From positions 1 through 7,322 of the forward strand of contig JAENWE010000410.1 in assembly GCA_016650185.1 (NCBI GenBank): a stretch of 7,322 nucleotides of DNA, read 5' to 3'. Position numbers and translations under genes: made by a program. How positions within the stretch are numbered: position 1 is the stretch's first letter; the number at the start of each line of letters is the position of its first letter. This stretch comes from Vicinamibacteria bacterium (lineage in GTDB: Bacteria > Acidobacteriota > Vicinamibacteria > Fen-336 > JAGNNV01). The notes beneath the pieces are model-generated. The model had not been told where the DNA came from, ran no database searches, and was given only the letters and a program-made list of their open reading frames with translations. Shown in pieces: positions 1 to 5,483 of the stretch.

Positions 1-760
1 CGTGGAGCAGGCGAATGAGTTCCTTCGCCTGGACCGCGGGATCACCCGCGATCAGTTTCACCGGGGGTCGCTCGGCCGGCAAAGCCAAAGTGCGCCGCTC
101 CGTTTTCGCGGCCAGAGCCTCCGCGCCGAGCCCCAAGGCGGCCGCGTCGATCATGCCCATCGTTTTCTTCTTCGCCGCCATAATGCCCTTGAGCCCGGCA
201 TAGCGCGGAGTGTTGAGGCCCTTCTGCGTGCTGATGACGGCAGGCAGGGTCGCATCCCACACCTCGATACCGCCTTCAACTTCGCGTTCCACGACCGCGG
301 CCGTCCCCTCGATGTCCAATTTGATGGCCATCGAAACGGTGGGCAGATCGAGGGCGCCGGCCAGAAGGCCCGGGGTCTGAGAGTCGTCCTCCCCAACCCC
401 TTGATGTCCGCACAGGATGAGATCGGCGCCACCCAGATGTTTGATCGCGGCGGCCAGGACGGTAGCACGGCCAGCCGCATCGAGACCCTCGAACGCGGGA
501 TCCCAGATCTGATGAGCTGAGTCGGCGCCCATGGCCAGGCCGGTTCGAAGTCCGGCAACCACGCGCTCGGGACCAATCGAAATCAAGACGACTTCGCCGG
601 TGAGCTTCTCGCGCAGCCTCAATCCCTCCTCGATCGCGATCTCGTCATACGGAGAGATGATCCAGGTAAGGTCATTCTGGACGATGTGTTTCCCGTCCTC
701 CGCGACCTTCAGGCGGGAGGCGGTGTCGGGCACCACCTTCAAGCAAACCACGATCTTCAT
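1..760 (-). CDS. etfB: Electron transfer flavoprotein beta subunit, 3' end cut by window edge
   Basis: Reading the minus strand from the ATG at 760 gives 253 codons without a stop, running off the left edge. The protein opens MKIVVCLKVVPDT, typical of EtfB/FixA. Residues 113-132 (ADLILCGHQGVGEDDSQTPG) match the AMP-binding segment of the family, and residues 183-199 (NTPRYAGLKGIMAAKKK) match the conserved EtfB signature that ends in a lysine run. Family members are about 250-260 residues, so only a few C-terminal residues should be missing. EtfB pairs with EtfA to form a cytoplasmic FAD/AMP heterodimer that passes electrons from acyl-CoA and other dehydrogenases to ETF-quinone oxidoreductase. 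A good ribosome binding site fixes the start. It lies 99 nt after fabF; etfA would be expected just outside the window, but this cannot be seen. The family call is firm; the electron donor is unknown. Confidence 0.95.
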   Translation of the reverse strand, partial: MKIVVCLKVVPDTASRLKVAEDGKHIVQNDLTWIISPYDEIAIEEGLRLREKLTGEVVLISIGPERVVAGLRTGLAMGADSAHQIWDPAFEGLDAAGRATVLAAAIKHLGGADLILCGHQGVGEDDSQTPGLLAGALDLPTVSMAIKLDIEGTAAVVEREVEGGIEVWDATLPAVISTQKGLNTPRYAGLKGIMAAKKKTMGMIDAAALGLGAEALAAKTERRTLALPAERPPVKLIAGDPAVQAKELIRLLH

Positions 761-859
761 AACGCACCCTCTTTGGACTGGTTGGGGCGACCGCCGCTTT
801 CAGACGTCCGCGGCAAGGCGCTCAAGAGCAAGAATAGAGCTTCGAAAGGGCGAATGCGT
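761..859 (-). other. fabF-etfB intergenic gap
   Basis: A 99-nt gap between the fabF stop and the etfB ATG. It contains the etfB ribosome binding site and an isolated TATTCT that could resemble a -10 box, but no matching -35 at proper distance. No terminator hairpin with a T-tract is visible, so readthrough from fabF into etfB is plausible. Confidence 0.4.
767..772 (-). promoter_or_regulatory. Ribosome binding site of etfB
   Basis: The minus strand reads AGAGGG, then 6 nt, then the ATG at 760-758. It supports this start for etfB and shows that the gene has its own initiation signal rather than depending on overlap with fabF. Confidence 0.7.
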
Positions 860-2098
860 TCAGGCGACGTAGCGCTTGAACACGAGGGCTCCGTTGGTCC
901 CGCCGAAACCGAAGGAATTCGAAAGGGCGTATTCGATGGCCAGGGGCCGGGCTCCTTCGCGGGCCGCGTCAATGTCGCACTCCGCATCCTGGTCGTCGAT
1001 GTTGATCGTGGGCGGGACCTTCTGATCCCTGATGGCGAGTGCGGTGATCGAGGCTTCGACCCCTCCGGCCGCACCCAGGAGATGGCCGGTCATCGATTTG
1101 GTGGAGCCCACCACGACCTTCTCCAGGTGGTCGCCGAACACCGTCTTCAGAGCGGCCACTTCGATCCGGTCGCCCACCGGGGTGGAGGTTCCATGGGCGT
1201 TGACGTAGGCCACCTGATCCGGCCGGATTCCCGCATCCTTGAGGGCTTTGGCCATCACCCGCGCAGCGCCGTCGCCGTCTTCGCAAGGTGCCGTGATGTG
1301 ATGAGCGTCCGAGGTCATGCCATAGCCCACGATCTCGCAGTAGATCTTGGCTCCACGCGCCGCGGCGCGGCTCAATTCCTCGAGGATGAGAATCCCCGCC
1401 CCTTCGCCGATTACGAAACCATCCCGGTCCTTGTCAAAGGGCCGCGACGCCTTTTGCGGCTCGTCATTGCGGGTGGATAGAGCGCGCATCGCATTGAACC
1501 CGCCGACCCCCAACCCGGTAATCGCGGCCTCGCTGCCGCCGGCGATCATGACGTCCGCTTCTCCGCGCTGGATCAGGCGGTACGAATCGCCCAGGGCATG
1601 CGCGCTCGAGGTGCAGGCCGTGGCCGTCGCCGATGAGGGACCGCGCGCTCCGGTGCGAATCGAGACCCATCCGGACGCCAGATTGATGATGGCGGAGGGA
1701 ATGAAGAACGGGGAGATACGACGGGGACCACCGTTGATCATCTCCGTGTGTTCACGCTCGATGGTCGCGAAGCCGCCAATGCCGCTTCCGATGAACACAC
1801 CCACCCTCTCCGATTCCTCACGGGTGAAGGCGAGAGCCGAATCCTTGATCGCGTACTCGCTGGCCGCGACGCCCAGTTGGATGAACCGATCCATCTTGCG
1901 CGCCTCCTTGCGGTCGGAGAAAACGAGTGGATCAAAGTCCTTGACTTCGCACGCGAACTGGGTCGTGTGTCGGGAACAGTCGAACAGAGTGATGGGCCCC
2001 GCACCAGACCGGCCCTCGAGCAGGCCCTCCCACGTCGCCTCCGCGCCCATTCCCAGGGGCGAAACCACGCCGAGGCCAGTGACGACGACTCTTTTCAT
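860..2098 (-). CDS. fabF: Beta-ketoacyl-ACP synthase II (KAS II)
   Basis: This 412-residue protein is the usual FabF length. It condenses malonyl-ACP with acyl-ACP to lengthen the fatty-acid chain by two carbons in the cytoplasm. It opens MKRVVVTGLGVVSPLG. The catalytic triad is visible: nucleophile Cys162 in the segment TATACTSSAHALGD, His302 in NAHGTSTPVGD and His339 in KSMTGHLLGAAGG, with Lys334 just before. The gatekeeper loop NSFGFGGTNG is at residues 394-403. The frame stays open for 66 codons upstream of the ATG at 2098, but those residues are low-complexity Ser/Arg/Pro, run antisense-free through acpP in another frame and do not resemble FabF, so the start is placed at 2098. The Shine-Dalgarno sequence there is weak. 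It lies 46 nt downstream of acpP, the common acpP-fabF pair, and should be co-transcribed with it. All key residues are intact. Confidence 0.97.
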   Translation of the reverse strand: MKRVVVTGLGVVSPLGMGAEATWEGLLEGRSGAGPITLFDCSRHTTQFACEVKDFDPLVFSDRKEARKMDRFIQLGVAASEYAIKDSALAFTREESERVGVFIGSGIGGFATIEREHTEMINGGPRRISPFFIPSAIINLASGWVSIRTGARGPSSATATACTSSAHALGDSYRLIQRGEADVMIAGGSEAAITGLGVGGFNAMRALSTRNDEPQKASRPFDKDRDGFVIGEGAGILILEELSRAAARGAKIYCEIVGYGMTSDAHHITAPCEDGDGAARVMAKALKDAGIRPDQVAYVNAHGTSTPVGDRIEVAALKTVFGDHLEKVVVGSTKSMTGHLLGAAGGVEASITALAIRDQKVPPTINIDDQDAECDIDAAREGARPLAIEYALSNSFGFGGTNGALVFKRYVA

Positions 2099-2118
2099 CT
2101 GCTTGACGGAGGGAACGC

Positions 2119-2139
2119 CCTTGCCTGAGGCCAGGCAGG
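2119..2139 (-). other. RNA hairpin between acpP and fabF
   Basis: On the minus strand TGCCTG and CAGGCA pair perfectly over 6 bp around a GCCT loop (2137-2122). Two more C-G pairs extend the stem past a single bulged A. It sits within the 46-nt gap between the acpP stop and the fabF ATG. No T-tract follows, so it does not look like a complete intrinsic terminator. It could protect the acpP 3' end or weakly attenuate readthrough, but that role is inference. Confidence 0.4.
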
Positions 2140-2144
2140 AAGGA

Positions 2145-2384
2145 CTACTTCTTGGCGTGCTTCGTGATGTAGTCGACGGCGCTCTGAACGTTACCGATCT
2201 TTTCGGCATCCTCGTCCGGGATCTCGATCTTGAATTCCTCCTCGAGGGCCATGACGAGTTCCACGATGTCGAGGCTGTCGGCGCCGAGATCGTCAACGAA
2301 TTTGGCTTCCGACTTCACCGCATCTTCCTCGACCGAGAGTTGCTCGACAATGATCTTTTTGACGCGGGCTTCAAGCGATTCCAT
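2145..2384 (-). CDS. acpP: Acyl carrier protein
   Basis: This 79-residue acidic protein is the normal ACP size. The phosphopantetheine attachment motif DDLGADSLDIVEL is present, with the modified serine at residue 37. The rest follows the four-helix ACP pattern, including the helix-II stretch VMALEEEFKIEIPDEDAEKI and the C-terminal VQSAVDYITKH. Holo-ACP carries acyl intermediates between the Fab enzymes and donates acyl chains to PlsX. The ATG at 2384 has AAGAGG 6 nt upstream. It lies between fabG and fabF, the standard arrangement, but is separated from fabG by 150 nt, the largest gap within the cluster. This may hold a separate promoter, as is common for this abundant protein. Nothing is missing. 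Confidence 0.98.
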   Translation of the reverse strand: MESLEARVKKIIVEQLSVEEDAVKSEAKFVDDLGADSLDIVELVMALEEEFKIEIPDEDAEKIGNVQSAVDYITKHAKK

Positions 2385-2534
2385 TTTTTTCCTCTTGGTT
2401 TTCTACTATATCCAGAAGCCTCGGAGTCCACGACCCCAATGGCTTCGGTCCTAACGATCGCACAGCGACTTCGTTCTATGGAAACTGGGGACGGGCCGCT
2501 CAGTTCGGCGCTCAGACCGAGCGTGCCGGTGATT
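2385..2534 (-). promoter_or_regulatory. fabG-acpP intergenic gap, possible acpP promoter
   Basis: This 150-nt gap contains no gene. Near its downstream end the minus strand reads TATAGT (2410-2405), a fair -10 box in the most AT-rich part of the gap. No convincing -35 hexamer is at 16-18 nt; the closest T-rich candidate (TTGGGG) is about 23 nt upstream. A transcript starting from this box would begin almost at the acpP Shine-Dalgarno sequence. At the fabG end there is a small stem, CGCTC/GAGCG around GGTCT, without a T-tract. The promoter is a weak call, based mainly on the size and position of the gap. Confidence 0.25.
2391..2396 (-). promoter_or_regulatory. Ribosome binding site of acpP
   Basis: The minus strand reads AAGAGG followed by six A residues and the ATG at 2384-2382. 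An A-rich spacer after a good Shine-Dalgarno sequence would favour strong translation, as expected for ACP. Confidence 0.7.
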
Positions 2535-3281
2535 CTACATATGGAAGCCGCCATCCACCGAGATGGTCTGCCCGGTAATGTAAGCCGAGACGTCCGAGGC
2601 GAGATAGACGACCAGAGCGGCAACGTCTCTGGGCTGCCCGGTTCGCCCGAGGGGAACGCTCGCCAGAAGGGCCTGCTTCGCCGCCTCCGGCATGGCGCTG
2701 GTCATGTCGGTGTCGATGAAGCCGGGCGTCACCACGTTCACCCGAATCCCTCGTGAAGCGACTTCCCGGGCTACCGATTTGCTGAAGCCGATGAGACCGG
2801 CCTTGGCGGCGGCGTAGTTCGCCTGCCCGCCGTTTCCGGTCAGGCCCACCACCGAGCCGATGTTGACGATCGAGCCGGCGCGCTGCTTGAGCATGGTCTT
2901 CATCACCGCCTGGGTTGAGATGAAGACGCTGGTCAGATTGGTGGCGATCACATCGTCCCACTCGGCGGGCTTCATGCGAAGCAGCAGGTTATCCCGGGTG
3001 ATGCCGGCATTGTTGACCAGAACATCGATGCGTCCGTGAGCCTCGATAACCGAGGAGATCAGGGCCTCGATCGACTCCCGCGAGGCCACATCGACCACGT
3101 GCGCGTGCGCCTGACCACCCGCCGCCCGGATTTCGGCCACCAATTCGACGAGCCTGGCCAGATCCCTGGCTGCGCAGATAACCGTTGCCCCGGCGGCGGC
3201 GAGGGCGGTCGCAATCCCACGACCGATGCCGCGGGACGCTCCAGTCACCAGGGCGACTTTTCCGTCTGATCTGAGGTTCAA
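2535..3281 (-). CDS. fabG: 3-oxoacyl-ACP reductase
   Basis: This NADPH-dependent short-chain dehydrogenase reduces 3-oxoacyl-ACP to 3-hydroxyacyl-ACP in fatty-acid elongation. From the TTG at 3281 the protein is 248 residues, the family norm, and opens MNLRSDGKVALVTGASRGIG. The nucleotide-binding motif TGASRGIG is at residues 13-20 and NNAG at 90-93. The catalytic set is Asn115, Ser143 (NIGSVVG), Tyr156 and Lys160 (YAAAK). The C-terminus ITGQTISVDGGFHM is typical. An ATG at 3335 is in frame but would add 18 residues (MTRKPPLGLKHNRGEPSV) foreign to FabG that come from the fabD remnant region. The TTG has GGAGAA 9 nt upstream and gives a normal N-terminus, so it is preferred. Its start is only 4 nt past the stop of the fabD remnant, consistent with translational coupling. 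All catalytic residues are intact. Confidence 0.96.
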   Translation of the reverse strand: MNLRSDGKVALVTGASRGIGRGIATALAAAGATVICAARDLARLVELVAEIRAAGGQAHAHVVDVASRESIEALISSVIEAHGRIDVLVNNAGITRDNLLLRMKPAEWDDVIATNLTSVFISTQAVMKTMLKQRAGSIVNIGSVVGLTGNGGQANYAAAKAGLIGFSKSVAREVASRGIRVNVVTPGFIDTDMTSAMPEAAKQALLASVPLGRTGQPRDVAALVVYLASDVSAYITGQTISVDGGFHM

Positions 3282-3285
3282 AACG

Positions 3286-3576
3286 CTAGGTTCTCCGCGG
3301 TTGTGTTTGAGGCCAAGAGGCGGCTTTCGCGTCATGAAAGCAAAGAGCTTTCAGGTCGTCGTCGAGTCGGACTTCGCAATGGAGCGCAGGCTGAGTGTTC
3401 TCGGTGAGTTTGAGATCCTCGTCGGAACCGTCAAAGCAAAGACTCGAGAAGGGCGATCCAATCGCCACATCGGATTCATCGAAAACCGCACGTGCCTCGG
3501 AACACGCGTCGGCCAGAGACCGCCCCATGCCCACGGCCCGGGAGCCTTGGCCTGGAAAGAGGAACCCGGTTTTCAC
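3286..3576 (-). pseudogene. fabD: Malonyl-CoA:ACP transacylase remnant, catalytic region missing
   Basis: The frame starts at GTG 3576 and ends at TAG 3288-3286, giving 96 residues; intact FabD is about 300-310. Residues 1-65 are clear FabD: MKTGFLFPGQGSR, then EARAVFDESD, then the diagnostic LTENTQPAL. After about residue 65 (near 3382) similarity stops, and the tail (HCEVRLDDDLKALCFHD and on) resembles nothing in FabD. The GHSLGE nucleophile serine expected near residue 92 and the catalytic histidine are both absent, so the product cannot transfer malonyl groups. In another minus frame the tail gives RSIAKSDSTTT then a stop, which might be the last residues of a FabD C-terminus joined out of frame; this is weak. 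The start overlaps the plsX stop as GTGA, and the remnant ends 4 nt before fabG. It is either a genuine deletion of roughly 700 bp or an assembly collapse; an intact fabD would be needed elsewhere. Confidence 0.88.
3291..3296 (-). promoter_or_regulatory. Ribosome binding site deciding the fabG TTG start
   Basis: The minus strand reads GGAGAA, then 9 nt that include the fabD-remnant TAG stop, then TTG at 3281-3279. Together with the family N-terminus it supports TTG over the in-frame ATG at 3335. Confidence 0.6.
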
Positions 3577-4616
3577 GAAACCACCGTCTCAGTCGGCTCA
3601 GACAGCCGCGACAGCCGGGCGACCTCCACGGTGATCTTCGAATTGATCCCGCTCTTGGAGAACTCCCCCGCCATGCGGATCCCCTCGCAGATGGCCATCT
3701 CATCGGACTTGCCATGGCCGATGACGCAGCAGCCCTTGATCCCCAGAAGGGGCGCGCCGCCAACTTCGCGCGGATCGATGCGTCTCTTCAGGGCCTCGAA
3801 GGCGCCGCTCGCCAGCAAAGCGCCCACCATGGCCAGAGGGCGCTTCCGGATCTCTTCTTTCAGCATGAACACGATGGAACTGGCGAGGGTCTCGCTGGAC
3901 TTCAGGATGGCGTTGCCGGTGAATCCATCCATCACCACCACATCGGCCTCGCCGTTGAAGATCTCGTGACCTTCCACGTTGCCAATGAAGTTGAGATGCG
4001 AATCCTTCAAGGCGGCGTGGACTTCGCGAGTCAAATCCGTCCCCTTCGACTCCTCTTCGCCCATCGACATCAGACCTACGCGAGGGGTGGCGATCTTCAG
4101 AACCTCCTCCGCATAAAGACTTCCCATGACCGCGAATTCCTCGAGGTGGCGAACCTTGCAGGTCGCGTTCGCGCCCACATCGAGCAGAACGGTCTTGCCC
4201 TTGATGTTCGGAACCACGGCGGTCAGAGCCGGACGGTCGATTTCGGTCAGGGTCCCGAGCCTCGTCTTGGCGATGGTCCAGCAGGCCGCGGTGTTCCCCG
4301 CGGAGAAGAAGGCATCGGCCTCGCCTCGTTCCACGATTTCGATGCCAATCAGAATCGAGGAACGCTTCTTGAGCGTGGGTCGACCGACCTTCTCCGCCAT
4401 GCCGACTTCTTCCGGGGCGTCGACCACGGAAACCACGAGGCCCGAGAGGTCGGCCTTGGTCAGCTCGGATCTGACCGCGGCTTCGCGGCCAACCAGGGTC
4501 AGGGACACGCCGTATCGGCGGGCCGCTGAGACGGAGCCCGCCACCGCGACGCTGACGCCGAAGTCGCCGCCCATGGCGTCCACGGCTACGCGGACGCCCG
4601 TCAAAGATCGGCTCAT
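3573..4616 (-). CDS. plsX: Phosphate acyltransferase PlsX
   Basis: This 347-residue protein matches PlsX, a peripheral membrane enzyme converting acyl-ACP and phosphate to acyl-phosphate, the donor for PlsY in phospholipid synthesis. Motifs in order: VAVDAMGGD (residues 10-18), SAGNTAACW (105-113), LLDVGANATCK (144-154), SMGEEESKGT (184-193), FIGNVEG (210-216), DVVVMDGFTGNAILK (225-239) and GGAPLLGIKG (286-295). The SAGNT motif is followed by AACW where most relatives have GAVM or similar, a local divergence in an otherwise normal protein. The ATG at 4616 gives the usual N-terminus, but no clear Shine-Dalgarno sequence precedes it. It follows rpmF by 52 nt and its stop overlaps the fabD remnant start (GTGA). 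fabH, often the next gene in this cluster, is missing here. Function is confidently assigned. Confidence 0.96.
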   Translation of the reverse strand: MSRSLTGVRVAVDAMGGDFGVSVAVAGSVSAARRYGVSLTLVGREAAVRSELTKADLSGLVVSVVDAPEEVGMAEKVGRPTLKKRSSILIGIEIVERGEADAFFSAGNTAACWTIAKTRLGTLTEIDRPALTAVVPNIKGKTVLLDVGANATCKVRHLEEFAVMGSLYAEEVLKIATPRVGLMSMGEEESKGTDLTREVHAALKDSHLNFIGNVEGHEIFNGEADVVVMDGFTGNAILKSSETLASSIVFMLKEEIRKRPLAMVGALLASGAFEALKRRIDPREVGGAPLLGIKGCCVIGHGKSDEMAICEGIRMAGEFSKSGINSKITVEVARLSRLSEPTETVVS

Positions 4617-4632
4617 GCTGTTGGAGATTACA

Positions 4633-4646
4633 GCCGGAAACCCGGC
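4633..4646 (-). other. Short GC hairpin between rpmF and plsX
   Basis: On the minus strand GCCGG and CCGGC pair over 5 bp around a GTTT loop, 16 nt upstream of the plsX ATG. No T-tract follows. It lies where the plsX ribosome binding site would be expected to be approached, and plsX lacks an obvious Shine-Dalgarno sequence, so it might affect plsX translation or rpmF mRNA stability. A stem this short can occur by chance. Confidence 0.25.
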
Positions 4647-4668
4647 GGCAGGGGGGTTCTAGGCGAGG

Positions 4669-4854
4669 TTACGCGGCGTTCTTCGCGGCGACGACCTGCT
4701 TGCCCTTGTAGTACCCGCAGCTCGCGCAAACGCGGTGCGGCATGGTCGCGGCCCCGCAGTGCGAGCACTTGCTGAGGCTCGGCGTTTCCAGAAAATCGTG
4801 AGCGCGCCGCATGTTGCGGCGGCTCTTGGAGTGGCGTCGTTTTGGATTAGGCAT
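4669..4854 (-). CDS. rpmF: 50S ribosomal protein L32
   Basis: This 61-residue basic protein opens MPNPKRRHSKSRRNMRR, the L32 hallmark, and carries a four-cysteine zinc ribbon: Cys30/Cys33 (KCSHCG) and Cys43/Cys46 (VCASCGYYKG). It is therefore the zinc-binding form of L32 rather than a cysteine-free paralogue. It is part of the large ribosomal subunit. It follows yceD by 20 nt and precedes plsX by 52 nt, the very common yceD-rpmF-plsX arrangement that ties ribosome synthesis to lipid synthesis. The ATG at 4854 is certain from the conserved N-terminus, though no strong Shine-Dalgarno sequence is visible. Length is normal. Confidence 0.98.
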   Translation of the reverse strand: MPNPKRRHSKSRRNMRRAHDFLETPSLSKCSHCGAATMPHRVCASCGYYKGKQVVAAKNAA

Positions 4855-4874
4855 GGGTTCTAGTGAGGCGCATT

Positions 4875-5483
4875 CTACCGTGCGTTCTTTCCCGATGCAC
4901 GCTCAACGGTTCCGAGGAGGGCGATGGAGGAGAACGGGGATTCACTTTTGGCCGGGGCCGGGCAGGCGCACGCGGGTAGATTCCGGTCGGCCCCGCAGGT
5001 CGGGCAGACCCCTTTGCAGTCCTCGCGGCAAAGCCGTTTCATGGGCTGGGCCAGGAGTACATGTTCCCGGACCACCGCTCCGAGGTCGATCACATCGCCT
5101 TTGTAGAACGTGACAACGAGATCGCGATCCTGAAGTTCGGCCCCCTCCTCGTCGTCGTATTCGGACAAGGCCTCGGACTCGGGCAGAAAGAAAAGATCCA
5201 GTTCCTGGTCCACGAGCAGGGGCGTCTCGGCCAGGCATCGGGCGCAGGGGCCGGACGTGTTGAGGTGGAGGTGTCCGCGGACATGCACACTGCCCGCGTC
5301 GGCGCGCTCGACATGGGCCCTGAAGCTGCCGTTATCGGCGATCGACAGCTCTTCCGCGGCCAGGGCCAGGACGTCGCGGTTAACGACCTCGTCGACCTCA
5401 AGTCCCTCAGTCGGAATCTTCGAAATGGAGACTTGGAGCATGATGGAAGCGGATTTTACTCGACCGTCATCGCTTTGCCCCAT
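4875..5483 (-). CDS. yceD: YceD/DUF177 family protein, 23S rRNA accumulation factor homologue
   Basis: This 202-residue protein belongs to the DUF177 (YceD) family, which is encoded next to rpmF across bacteria and is linked in E. coli and plants to 23S rRNA accumulation. Visible features are MLQVSISKIPTEGLEV at residues 15-30, the cysteine pair Cys80-ARC-83 in SGPCARCLAETPL, an acidic stretch at about 101-120 (EYDDEEGAEL), the conserved DVIDLGAVVREHVLLAQPMK (130-149), and a cysteine-rich end with Cys152, 156, 160, 163, 172 and 174. The CKGVCPTCGADRN block is characteristic and probably binds zinc. The ATG at 5483 is chosen because a perfect AGGAGG lies 6 nt upstream. The ATG at 5441 would give the more familiar N-terminus but has no ribosome binding site, so a 14-residue extension is likely. 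It overlaps the upstream gene by 17 nt. Confidence 0.93.
   Translation of the reverse strand: MGQSDDGRVKSASIMLQVSISKIPTEGLEVDEVVNRDVLALAAEELSIADNGSFRAHVERADAGSVHVRGHLHLNTSGPCARCLAETPLLVDQELDLFFLPESEALSEYDDEEGAELQDRDLVVTFYKGDVIDLGAVVREHVLLAQPMKRLCREDCKGVCPTCGADRNLPACACPAPAKSESPFSSIALLGTVERASGKNAR

Noticed and set aside
686..1480. 264-codon open frame on the plus strand
   Set aside because: It is antisense to the C-terminal half of fabF and the start of etfB; the translation shows no recognisable domain.
2099..2296. 66-codon in-frame N-terminal extension of fabF
   Set aside because: It runs through acpP in a different frame, is rich in Ser, Arg and Pro, and FabF proteins start at the MKRVVVTGLG position.
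1347..2756. 469-codon open frame on the plus strand
   Set aside because: It lies antisense across fabF, acpP and the end of fabG, all of which carry intact family motifs. The translation resembles no known family; long antisense frames are common in GC-rich coding DNA.
3492..4529. 345-codon open frame on the plus strand
   Set aside because: It is the antisense shadow of plsX, whose motifs are all present on the minus strand.
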